Shown here: positions 29,108 through 39,932 of the stretch, piece after piece | How the letters are laid out: every line of letters begins with the position of its first letter | How positions within the stretch are numbered: the first letter of the stretch is position 1 | Source of the DNA: Gnetum montanum | Lineage: Eukaryota; Streptophyta; Gnetopsida; Gnetales; Gnetaceae | DNA: 64,000 bases | Direction: 5' to 3' | Assembly: GCA_015680685.1 (NCBI GenBank) | Contig: MNCI01033474.1 | Location: forward strand, 1,972,242-2,036,241 | Position numbers and translations under genes: made by a program | Notes under the pieces: model-generated | The model's input: only the letters and a program-made list of their open reading frames with translations | Database searches by the model: none | Told to the model about the DNA's origin: nothing

Positions 29108-31871
29108 ATGGCCCCGAAACATGGACAATAGGATGGTCCTACTCAAGGTGGAAAGAAATGATCTTAGAGAGGTGGAAGACAAGGTCCTACTGGATAACAT
29201 GTAGAACAAGAGAAGTAATCATTCAGCATTCATCAAGATGAACCTCCTATTGGACGATTCGGGCAGGTAGAAGGAGGAACTACTGCAGCACCTAAATTGG
29301 GACAACAACTCACGTTTCCCCAAGATTGTGTTCAGGCTATCCATGATAAGTATACATTTGTTGTGGTGATTGTGGAGTTGAATTTTGAATCATTTGTAGA
29401 GTTTGCTCCTGAGGCTGTTAGGGATCACCTCAAAGGGTCTCCCTTATGGCCTATCCTCTTTAGAAGCGGTGCCTGGTACCTAGGAGAGACGTACTAATTC
29501 TGGCACAATAGGAAGCAAGGCACCACTGTTAATATTTATGGTGTGATAGTTGACTTCTTTATGCAGGCCATTTCAGAAGTGTTAAACCTTTCGAATACAG
29601 GGCCTAAGGTTGCTCGATTATCCACCCGTTTAGACCCTGATGTGCAAAAGGATTGTTTGGAGAAGGCTTATGGAAGAGATAAAGCATTTGGTGAATTGAC
29701 AATGGAAGAGAGGGTTTACTTCAAAATTGGGACATATCACCTCTTCCTAACAAAGGGCTTAAAAAGGATATCGATGTATGCAGCTAGAGGATGTGCAGTG
29801 TTGATGGGAAAGGTTAACACTAACCTACCCCATCTATATTTGATGGAGATCTTGAGGCAGTTCAAAGAATGAAAGATAGGGAAGATGGCACTGCCTTTCC
29901 CTTGTTTTATCAGAAAACTTTGTCGATGTGCTGGTATTTGGGGATACACTAATGATGTCCTCCAAAAAGCCCAAACTACTTCATATGCTAAATTGCTAAA
30001 GGCACTAGCTCCAAGAAAAAGCACTAGTGAAGTGCTAGGACCAGAACAAGAAGAAGAACATATGACTAGACTCAGTCAACCTCTAGCTATGAGTCCTAGC
30101 CAACAAAAAGAAGCGACCTAGCACAGGCCAGGATTAGCTGCCACCACTGCAAGACTACAGAACGTCGATGAGCCGTTTTAGGGCCATCATTGAGATAATT
30201 AGTTGGGGAAGTTGTGATGACACAAACCTCTTCTGCGTCATTGATGATGTCATTCAGCCTATGGTTTCATTGGATCGCACAAGGGGAGAAGTATCCATTC
30301 AAATAGGAGGAGGAGAAAGTAGATGATCACAACAGATCTCAGGAAATGCAGAATCTTTTTAGGTGTAGTTAGAGATTAGTGAAGGGGTCACTGTGGTGGT
30401 CATGCAATACCAGAATGTCGTGGGAGCTACAGAAGTGGTCGCAGACCACATCAAAGAATCCTTCAATGTACCTGTTGTGTCATCGGTAGATCTCACAGGA
30501 GCACGGGATGCTCAAACCTTAGCCGAAACCTCAATGACTCCTACGAAACATGAGGATGCACTTGATCAATTTCTTCAAACAGGATAAGTAATGACATCCT
30601 TATTTGACATCCCTCAAGATGTTACAGCAATTCAGTCAGACCTCATTTCCACAAAGGGGAAGCTGGTCTTAACTGAGGTAAGGGTCGAGCATGCTGAAGC
30701 TAAAGTGTAGAAACTACAAGAGTAGCTCATGCCCTTACAAGCAGCACAGCGGGACCCTCTGCAATTGCTTCCCGTAGACCAACTAGAAAACTTTAGAACC
30801 GAGCATTTAACCAAATTAATAGAGGAGAATACAAGGGTGGCCGATGAGAAAGAGAAGGTTGTTTGGGATGCCTCTGCATCATAGGTGCAGACCCATGCCC
30901 ATCTTAAGGCACTCAAGGCCTTACAAGAAGAAAACAAGTAGTTGGTTGTAAACAATCTTTGGTTGAACACTGTAGAAAAGCAAAAGAACGTTCTCGATGA
31001 ACACTTTCATCAATTACGAAAACAATTTATCCAGGTCAACCAAGACATGAGCCATTTAGCCAGAGAAAATTGAACCCTCTCAATGGAGGAAGTACGTGTC
31101 ATTCGTCAAAAGTCAGCGATTGAGATAAGCGCGTGGCAGAATAAGGCTAAACGACATAAGAAGCTGAAGGAGCAATTCCGAGATCAGGTGGGGATGTACA
31201 AACAAATCCTGGAGAAGGAGATCCATATGGTCAAGGCCCAAATCAACACTATCAGTGCTCAACACACTGACTGGCAGGCCGTATTGGACACATATGCCTT
31301 TTCCCATCAAGCAAAAGTTAAGAACTAGGACCTATAGATTCAAGACTTGATAGAGTACATGGAGTTGGAAAACCTAAGATATGCCAACCTTGCCATGTTA
31401 ACAGTATGGCATCCGAGGTCAAAACTCAAGTAGCAGGTAGAAACCACCCACATTAAATACAAAGTAGAATTTGCAGAATGCAAGAAGCTGTTGGAAAAAT
31501 TGGATGTTGCAAATTCTGAACTTGAGGTGGTAAAAGCTAGCTACCATAGATAGAAAGATGTCACAATTGACTTGGCTCGATGGCTAATGGACCTTCACGA
31601 ATACAAGAACAAAGCCAAAACCTATGAGGAGGAACGACGAGTGTTTACGGCTTGGTATGTCAAGGCCAACCAAATGTTCCCACAACTACCTTGTCCGTGG
31701 GAGGTGCTGACTCTGTCAAACATTGGAACATTTGCATGGATGACACAAGACGCTCGGATTGAAGAGGAGAGGGTCTAGGCCATACTTTAGCATTATCAAA
31801 CCTCAAAACTTGGAGCACAAGACAAAGGGAAGGCACCAATGGAGGATTCACCGCCACCAGGAACTACATGA
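29108..31871 (+). pseudogene. A1 additional ORF: plant-transposon-protein-like domain plus coiled coil
   Basis: ATG at 29108 follows ttgcag, a plausible splice acceptor, as in A2. After a short Gly/Gln-rich head with stops, residues about 65-280 match the putative plant transposon protein pattern: VNIYGVIVDFFMQAISEVLN, YHLFLTKGLKRISMYAARGC and MALPFPCFIRKLCRCAGIWG. A Gln/Pro-rich linker leads to a long Lys/Glu/Gln-rich part (30620-31760) with heptad-like spacing, probably a coiled coil. It ends EDSPPPGTT, TGA at 31869. The frame shifts once near 30115 (a lost base relative to A2). Function unknown. Homologous copies are in A2 and A4. Confidence 0.7.
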
Positions 31872-32029
31872 GTTCCAAATTTTTGTAATTGTAACATATT
31901 TTGTGTGTTGTGTCTTTATTTTATTTTCTCCCCATATTGTGGCACTATCCCATTTCTTTTTCCATCTAATAATCCCATACTTATCCACTGTGTAATCACT
32001 ATAGCTCGAGGACGAGTTTTTATTTAGTC

Positions 32030-32038
32030 GTGGGGGTA
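32030..32038 (+). other. A1 polypurine tract
   Basis: cgtgggggta lies directly before the 3' LTR. The upstream gaggacgagtttttat is shared with A2 and A3. Confidence 0.8.
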
Positions 32039-32838
32039 TGATGGGACATGATATCACATCTTTCCCTGCAATATCGTGTACACAATATCACAGCCCGTCA
32101 TAATGTCTATAAATAAGAGGCAGCTCTCCCTTGTTTCATAGATATAGAGTTAGATTGTAGCTAGACTCTGGCAGTTTTGTCCCTCCAAAGTTAGAACATT
32201 TTTTAGTGTCTGCCCGCAGTGTGGTGAATGTAATTGTACAACATCCTTTATTCGAGTGTGACGTACTTGGACATGCACATGATCGACAATAAAGATCGAG
32301 ATTACTTCATCATTGCAACATTCACTTAGTTTAATTATTCATTTATTTAATTGTTATTTACTGCTTTTCTAATTAGTCTCTCTCACCCTTATCTCCTAGA
32401 AACGTGGAATGAATACGACTTAATCATGAGCATTTAAGTGTGACTACTTGGTACCCAATGGCGTACATAGGCCATGAGCTTGGTAATCTCAGTGATAGTC
32501 GTGCACAAGGTCCAAGATATGTACGAATGATTAAGGAATGGATGCTCATCGCACTTAGGCTAGTTTACATTCCTTCTCACCTTTTCTCTCCTAGATTAGT
32601 AAACATTACTTTCCATTGCCTTTAGGAGTAGCGTAGATTAGGAACCACATCATACACCTCACTCTAGACTAAACCATACGTGACAAAGCTAATACTAGTC
32701 TAGGTGGGAAGAGTGAACTGCGACCTAAGGATAACGATCTAGGTGCCACAACTAGTCCATCTACGGAGTTCGACTGGATCGCATGTGAAAACGCTCATAT
32801 TCGTATGGTTGAGTGTAGCAGGATCTCACCACTCATCA
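32039..32838 (+). repeat. A1 3' LTR
   Basis: 800 bases, homologous to 24227-25076, with fewer palindromic units in U3 (32048-32093) and the TATA box ctataaataagag near 32109. It ends ctcatca and is followed by the atgtg duplication. Confidence 0.85.
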
Positions 32839-32843
32839 ATGTG

Positions 32844-33268
32844 CCTTCATAGTGGGATGACCCTTTGCTTTTCTTATCTACCTTAGCTTCTTGCTCCCCA
32901 TGTAAATAATCAAATGAGAAGCTATGGCTAGCATCTTCTTCCGCCATTCAATCCCAAAGATCTTGCATGTACAAAGGCTCATAATCATCAAATATAGGTT
33001 CATGAGCTTTGTACAATGTGTGTTCATCCTTAAGCCTCATGTTGATTAAGGCATCAATGAGATCATTCAGTGCAGCCATGACCAGGCCCCAAGAGAACAG
33101 GCCATGAACATCTCTCCACCTTCCCTACTTATCTTGGTGATAAGCCAACACAATTGGTAGAAGGGTCTTATCCTTTGAATGCTCAAAGGTGATAAAAGCC
33201 CTTTGTCTTTTTGGTGCATCACCAAAGAACTTTGATAAGCTCTTAGCACTATTTGGTATCTCATTCAT
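32844..33268 (-). pseudogene. E0 gag-like protein, N-terminal part
   Basis: From ATG at 33268 the minus strand reads MNEIPNSAKSLSKFFGDAPK, then FITFEHSKDKTLLPIVLAYH, WGLVMAALNDLIDALINMRL and EPIFDDYEPLYMQDLWD. There are only two stops, one TAG and one TGA, at sites where Gln and Arg would fit. The frame continues at 24221 once A1 and one copy of its duplication are removed (HYEGT before, FQHLHFFGHADGDDDS after). I do not recognise a named family. By position and by its partner segment it is probably the gag of an old LTR element. Confidence 0.5.
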
Positions 33269-34110
33269 ATTCACAACTCTAACTCTAATCTCTTAGATAC
33301 TTCAAGAGTTCAAGAAGAGATGGAGCGATAAATAGTTGGAAAGAGAATATAAACTTTAAAATAAGTTTTTTAAAAGAAGATTTAATGCAATGGATTTCGT
33401 TTACGGGCATCACCTTTATTGATGCTAAAGATGTTTTGTTTTATAAATGTTGAAGAGGAACATGGTAGAAAATAGCCCATGATTCTTAGGTTCATGAAGA
33501 ACATAATGAAACAGGAATACACTTATCGATGAAAAAAGAGTTATTAAATCAGCTTCGATGAAAAAGAGTTATTAAATCAGTTTCTTGTTCCCAGTTGAAA
33601 TGCAGCCAACAATGAATATAATAGGATTTCAAACTTTGACAACTCAGAACACTTTGAAGACATACACATCCCAATCATTTTTACGATGTTTGAATTCCAG
33701 TATGTGGTTTATTGATCGGCAATGATATTTGCCATTCCTTCCGGTATTATTAACATGATTTTGAAGATCCTGATAGTATGCACGATCTTGGCCTTGGAGT
33801 GAACAGTAAATGATATTGTTGTATTCATGGGTCTAGAAGATTGCTTTTTTGAGCAATTGTATTATTACAATTGGTAAAGGTTTCACACAGCACTACCCCA
33901 AAACAATTGTTACATATAAAAGATTATGGATTATGCATGGATTGTGTTCAATGTCAAGAATTTAGTATCGGATATTTCCGAATAGATGCCGTGTTGCCGT
34001 GTAACAAACTCATAAAAACTGTGGTAGAGCGTCCTAGCCTCCATGGAGATAACTCTTGTGAAATAATGCAAGTTAATCTCACCACCTAATCTATGTTAAA
34101 TTAAATTATA
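33269..34110. other. Unassigned sequence upstream of the GDSL gene
   Basis: No coding or repeat feature is convincing here. A 72-codon open stretch at 33871-34089 has no recognisable motif. The left part may include the decayed leader of E0. Confidence 0.4.
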
Positions 34111-34117
34111 GCATAAG

Positions 34118-34690
34118 TATTTTTTTATTTTTTTTTGCATTGAATAAACAATTCCGCATTGGGTCTCCTTGAATGGGTAATAGGATCATTGACCAAACCA
34201 GTACATGCAAATCATGTATTTCTAGAGATCATTGAACATGCAAATCATGTGTTTGTTCAGCTGAGCTAGATGAAATTGCAAGATGATTCATGTATTTTGG
34301 TTTTTTTTTTATTGTTTGCATTGAATAAACAATTCCTGATTAGGTTTCCTTGAATGGTTGGTAATAGGATCATTGACCAAACAAGTACATGCAAATCATG
34401 CATTTCAAGAGATCATTGACCAAAGAAGTACATGTAAATCATGCGTTTCTAGAGCTGAGCTAAATAAAACCTTGAGTAAGACAAAAAGCAAAATGCTAAA
34501 ACAGCTGTAGTTGGATTCACTACCTATCTACTTTGAATTAAATGAGAGCAGTCGTTATTATTGCATTGGATAAACAAATCGTGGTTAGGTCTTCTTGATA
34601 GGTCGGCACTGTAATCATTGACCGAATAAAGGTACATTCCAATCATGCGTTTCTCAAGCTGAGCTAAATGAGATCGCACACTGATTTCTC
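34118..34690 (+). repeat. Three-copy degenerate direct repeat upstream of the GDSL gene
   Basis: Copies start near 34136, 34315 and 34560. Each contains gcattgaataaacaattcc (or gcattggataaacaaatcg), a ggtctccttgaat-like stretch, taggatcattgacc, gtacatgcaaatcatg and gagctgagcta. The third copy is the most diverged, and part of the motif is repeated again within copies 1 and 2. It ends about 600 bases upstream of the GDSL start. Possibly regulatory or simply a local duplication. Confidence 0.7.
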
Positions 34691-35140
34691 CGTCATCATG
34701 TCAGAAATTATTTTTAAAATTTGTTTGATTCTTTTTTACCAGTCTAATTAGCATGAATGGAAGATCCTTGGATATGCCCTAAATCAATTATCATTCCATG
34801 TTTCCTACAAGATATATATGCATTGAACAGTGAATTCCGCGGCTTTGCGCCGTGGAACCTAATAAACCGATGCCTTAACTGTTCAATTTGTCATGAGGCA
34901 TAGATATTAGATAGCACAGACTTGCCAAAACCATCTTGCAAGTTCATCATTCAGACATTTCACGAGTTGACTGCGATGATAACGATTTGTTGAAAATTCG
35001 ACTTGACGAGGTCAACTCTCTTTGAATGTGGTTATACATGCAAGACACTGCAGACAATTCAGAACTTAGAGCTTATGAGATAACCATGGCTGATTACAAA
35101 AAGAACAAAAACAAGTACAGTAACCTAGGGTTAATTTAGC

Positions 35141-35150
35141 TATTTAAGTA
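35141..35150 (+). promoter_or_regulatory. Possible TATA element of the GDSL gene
   Basis: tatttaagta lies about 160 bases before the start codon, a reasonable distance for a plant promoter with a short leader. The match to the consensus is weak. Confidence 0.35.
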
Positions 35151-35302
35151 GGATCCTGCCGCCCAAGTCATGCATTATTTCCAATTCCCAAAACTGTTCT
35201 TTCCTGCTCTGCTGTATTTAGGTTTTATATCGTCCTGAATTCCGCAACCATAAAAGCAAGGATTGTTCCAGTGATAGAAGTCCATAATCACAGATCAAAA
35301 GC

Positions 35303-37020
35303 ATGGATGTGAAGCAGAGACAAACATGTTTTACGATGATTTTGGTGTTACTGACTCAACTGTGGATTGTGGCTGATGCAAACCAATGTACCCACCAACA
35401 CCACAGCAAGGCTGTGAAAGCCTTGTTTGTGCTAGGAGATTCACTGCTTGATGTGGGAAATAGCAAATATCTTCCATACTCGAAGAACGGTCCGAACAAC
35501 TACTATCCTTATGGCATAGATTTCCCCAATAGAAAGGCCACTGGAAGGTTCAGTAATGGCAAAAATTCTGCAGATTTCATCGGTACTGATTTATTTTTCA
35601 TCAGAAACGCTAGTTGTAACGTGATGGGTTTGATTTCACCTTGCTTAGTTGATTTAGGATTTTTGAGTTGTGTGTTTATGGGTTTTCGATGGGATTTTAT
35701 GTGGGTATTAAAATGTTAAATGCAGCCGAGAAGCTGGGACTTGGAAACCTGTCTCCACCACCATATCTCTCAATGAATGGCATTCACTCCCTCAAGGATT
35801 TCACTGGTGTAAATTTTGCTTCTGGTGGTGCAGGAATCCTAAACCAAACCTGTGGTCCGGTATTTTTCTGGTGAAACCTGAATTCTGAAATTGAATTTCA
35901 TCATGATTATATTAAATCACTTGCCATTTAAGAAATTAGGCCGTTGTTAACTTGTATACATTTGCATATAGCAAGTATTCATAGAGCTATTGGTATATGA
36001 AATGGAGGGATGTCTCCTGAATTTTTGTAAGCTGAAGCTTAGAGATGTCTTGTTTGTGATTTGATTCGGTTTGTACAGAGCCAGTGCATTCCCCTGAGCT
36101 ATCAGATGCAGTACTTCGAGAATATCCGTCGAAATCTTATCCACAAACTGGGCAAGAAACACACTGAAAAGTTTTTGGCAAAGAAGTCTATATTCTTATT
36201 CAGCATAGGAGGCAATGATCTCAATTCTACCAATCCTGAGTTCTTAAATCTCCTTATTTCCTCACTGCAGACTCAGTTGCAGGTAGGCTAGAATATTTTC
36301 TTTCTACTTTTTTCATAAACAGCTAAAATATCTAAAATATTTTGGTTAGGATCAGAAAGCTCACTTGAGGCAAATTTGGCTTGAATTTGGGTTTTTCAAT
36401 TGGGAATTGGGTGAATGATGCTGCAGCGAATCTATGATGCTGGGGCAAGGAAAATCGTGTTTGCAGGTATAGGACAGTTGGGATGCGTTCCGGGATGGAG
36501 GGTTCTGACAAAAAATGGAGAGTGTTTTGAGCAGGCAAATAGGATGGCATTAAAATTCAACAAAGAACTGAATTCTCTCCTTGTGAATATGAGCAAAAGC
36601 CTTCCAGGCTTCAAATATGCACTTCTGGACACTTACAGCCTGTTGGCTCAGTACATCAACCATTACAAATCATTTGGTTGGTCTTCATCCTCTTTCCCAA
36701 ATGTTAATAAATTCAACACCAGATGTTTTTCCCCTGTAATTTATTTAATTATGGAGCAGTGGGTTGGTTGAAAACTAATAGAATACCTTTCCACAGGCTT
36801 TACAGATGCTGCTGACGCATGTTATGGTGGAGATAGCTTGAATCCAAAGTTGACTTGTTCGCCCAATTCAACTCTCTGCCCAGACAGGGCAGGATATTTG
36901 TTTTGGGATTCACAACACCCCACTCAAAGATTGGTTGAATTGATGATAGGAAAAATCTTCAACGGAACATCATCGGTTATTCAGCCATTGAATGTAGCAG
37001 ATCTGGTTGCATTGCCCTAA
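35303..37020 (+). CDS. GDSL-type esterase/lipase, five exons, intact
   Basis: Exons read 35303-35582, 35726-35859, 36079-36282, 36427-36676 and 36797-37020, all with GT-AG introns of 120-219 bases. Joined they give 1092 bases, or 363 residues, normal for plant GDSL esterases. An N-terminal signal peptide (about residues 1-26, core MILVLLTQLWIVADA) suggests secretion. Block I is FVLGDSLLDVGN with catalytic Ser47. Block II is GVNFASGGAGI. Block III is FSIGGNDLN with Asn184. Block V is WDSQHPT with Asp327 and His330. It is expected to hydrolyse ester bonds of lipids or other acyl substrates; the substrate cannot be told. The five-exon layout is common in this family. It is the only gene in the window that looks functional. 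Confidence 0.93.
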
Positions 37021-38964
37021 CGATATGGTGGGCAATGCATCATCACTCTTCAAATGAAGCTTCCTGGTTGTTCTTACTTACAACAGTCCCCTCCCCTGTC
37101 AATTTTGATTGTTTCCATCAAACCCATTCAATCATTTACTTGGGTCACCTTATCATGTATCTTCCATTCACGTTCTGTTTTCCACCAATAATGTGATTAG
37201 CATTTTTCTTCTGGAGGATCAGTCAACATTGACTTTTTATGGATTTTGAAATCAGTGATTTATAAGAGACCCTATTGTGGTTCCATCTTAGATAGCGTCG
37301 GTCATTACTATATTTAGAATTTTTTTTTTTCTGAGGAAAGCTAAGCTGGGACGCCCAAACCAATAATGGAAACCGAAATTTAATGTGGTCCAAGACCTAA
37401 ACCGAGTAACATCATACAAGAAAAGATTATACAATTTTTACTGCAATATTATATTTTTGTTAAACTATTAAATAAGAATGTTTAATACAAGGATATTTCA
37501 TCATAAGGTTACTTTTTCATTATTTTATATTTTTGTTAACCTATTAAATAAAAATGTCCAATATGCATACTCTCTTTTTTAAATGAACTTTATGATATTG
37601 CACATAACTATTTTTTGGTTTCTAGCTTCAATGCCCTATAAGAATGCTTGGGGTTTTTTGATTGGTCTAAGTATTCATTTATTTTATTAGAGGATCTTCT
37701 ACCCTCCACTTTTGTAATTGTTTCACCCATTGTTATATAAATGACCAAACTTTCCTTAAAAAATAGAAGAAAATGTCTAACACAAAAATATTCCACTATA
37801 AGACTACTTTACTATTGTAGTAATTGAATCTATAACCTTTTAATTAAGAGGTGAGTATCTTGATTATTGCATTATAGGCATCGGTCCAATTATCACAAAT
37901 TTTATTCTATGCTATTCACTTTAGAACAAAGACTTCTTTTTGGGGTCTGACATGCCGCCCCCACCCCCCACCCCCACACACACTTTAGAACAAAGGAAAA
38001 AACTATAAAATAAAAATTTACTAACGTATCCTCTTAATGTCAACATCTAGAATAATTTTGTAAACAAACCCAAGGATATTCTATGATAAAAATTCAAAAA
38101 AACCAACACCAAATCCAAATACTTCTAACAAAGAATTGAAGATTATAGCTAATAAATATAATTTCATGGTGCACAAGCCATTAAAAAACTTAATATTTAG
38201 AAGTCTTTAGAATTCCAGATTCTCTTAAATGCTCTCATGCATCTTTTTAGTGAGCACTTTATGTTCTATTTTAAAAAGAATAATCCAAGCTTTTAATGTA
38301 AAACTAATTTTTGGCTTTGACTATTTCAAATGTGGCATGCAATGAAGAATTCTTAAGTCATTTCCACTTCAAATTATTCATTAATCTAGCCTCTTGAGTA
38401 GATAAGATGTTTTGATGATACTTAAATAGAATTCTTTCTTATTTCCAAAAGATCATCATGCTAATTAAGAATAAAAGAATCACTGTGTTTTGAAAAATAG
38501 TAACTATCATATAGAATATTGATTTAGATTATTAATAGACATGTAACAATGTTTTCAAGATAAATACCTTAAACATTCATCTACCATAAATGAATTTATC
38601 CAAATAGATAGGAAACTTTGACTTCATGATTTTTAATAAATAATTTAGTTACTCTAATAAGTGTTATTCTACCTTCTTAATAATGAAGTGTTAGCTTAGT
38701 TGTAAGACTTTTGATATGGTAGCTCTAAGTTAAGGGTTTGAATCTGTTAGGTAATGTTGAGCTATAAAGTTATAATTTGACTATATCTCTTAGGGATAAA
38801 TATTGCTAAAAAAATAGGTTTGTGTTCTAACATGCCCTTGTCTTTAGTGACCTACTTTTAAATAATTGAGATTATGTTTAAAAAGAATCTTCCAAGCCAT
38901 CTAGCAAAGAATTTTATTTCTCAATAGAGGAACTTCATGCTTTATGCTCTTTTTGTTTAAGAGA
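37021..38964. other. Intergenic region after the GDSL gene
   Basis: No gene is seen. The first few hundred bases are the likely 3' untranslated region and terminator. Around 37447-37818 there are short AT-rich direct repeats: a tatatttttgttaaactatt unit at about 37450 and 37526, and an atgtctaacac..atattcc..ctataagactactt unit at about 37472 and 37772. A C-rich tract is at 37960. The right part holds the SINE-like tract. Confidence 0.55.
38690..38815 (+). repeat. Possible tRNA-derived SINE remnant
   Basis: ttagcttagttg (38691) fits an RNA polymerase III A box (TRGCNNAGTNGG), and gggtttgaatct (38734) fits a B box (GGTTCGANTCC) with one transition. The 44-base spacing is acceptable. The rest does not fold as a normal tRNA by eye. 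No target duplication or poly(A) tail was identified. Confidence 0.4.
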
Positions 38965-38969
38965 CATGT

Positions 38970-39774
38970 TGATGAGTGACGAGATACCCCTACACTCAAC
39001 CATACGAATACGAGCATTTTCACACGTGATCAGGTCAAACTCCGAAGATGGACTAGTTGTGGCACTTAGATTGTTAACCTTAGGTCGTAGTTCGCTATCT
39101 TCCTACCTAGACTAGTATTATAATTGTCATGTATGGTTTAGTCCAGAGTGAGGTGTATGATGTGTTCCTAATTCTAATGCTACTCCTGAAGGCAATGGAA
39201 GGTAAGATTAACTAAGTTAAGCTAGGAGGAAAAGGTAAGAAAATCTAATCTAGCCTAAGTGTGATGAGCAGTCATTCCTTGATTATCTGTATACATCTTG
39301 GACTTCGTGCACAACTACCACTAGGATTACCAAGCGCAGATCCTAGGTACGCCACTAGGATACCAAGTAGTCACACTTAAATGCTCATAATCAAGTCGTA
39401 CTCATTCCACGTTACTAGGAGATAAGGGTGAGAGAGAAAACAGTAAATAACAATTAAATAAATAAACAAAGTGAATGCTGCAATGATGAAGTAATCTCAA
39501 TCTTTATTGCCGGTCATGTGCACGTCCAGGTACGTCACACTCGAATAAAGAATGTCGTACAATTACATTCACCACATTGCGGCCAGACACGGGAAAAATA
39601 ATCTAACTCTGGAGGGATCAAACTGCTAGAGTCTAGCTACAATCTAACTCCTAATTATGAAACAAGGGAGAGATGCTTCTTATTTATAGACATTGCGGTG
39701 GACTACGATACCGTGTACGCAATATTGTAGGGGAAGATGCGATATCGCGGGGGATGTGATATTGTGTCCCATCA
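38970..39774 (-). repeat. A2 3' LTR
   Basis: Starts (plus strand) tgatgag and ends tcccatca. Palindromic gatatcg-type units near 39700-39765 and the complement of the TATA box near 39680-39690 place U3 on the right, so the element is on the minus strand. The purine tract (complement of tacccccac) is at 39775. Confidence 0.85.
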
Positions 39775-39932
39775 TACCCCCACAACTGAATAAAAACTTG
39801 TCCTTGAGTTATAGTGATTACACAGTGGATAGGTATGGGATTATTAGATGGGAGAAACAAAAAATGAAATGATGCTGCAGTGTGGGAAGACACAACATAG
39901 AAAAAATGCTACAACTACAAAAACTTTGGAAC

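Larger units (their letters stand above)
24222..32843 (+). mobile_element. Element A1: complete pol-less Athila-like LTR retrotransposon (gag + aORF)
   Basis: Flanked by a perfect five-base duplication atgtg (24222-24226, 32839-32843). LTRs 24227-25076 and 32039-32838 start tgatggg and end ctcatca. Between them lie a PBS, gag (25217-27243), a 1.8 kb spacer with an internal promoter-like region, an additional ORF (29108-31871), and a purine tract. No protease, RT, RNase H or integrase is present. The gag resembles that of A3, so enzymes probably came from an A3-like partner. It interrupts the E0 gag-like frame. Confidence 0.85.

Noticed and set aside
28725-29215. Long palindrome as a hairpin RNA or foldback transposon
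   Set aside because: It is bracketed by ambiguous bases and by a C run, is perfect in an otherwise decayed element, and flips into the order seen in A4. An assembly fault is more likely.
33871-34089. 72-codon open frame upstream of the GDSL gene
   Set aside because: No motif, no splice-site support and no similarity to anything I recognise.
38690-38765. Functional tRNA gene
   Set aside because: Only A- and B-box-like sequences are present. No acceptor stem or anticodon arm could be paired.
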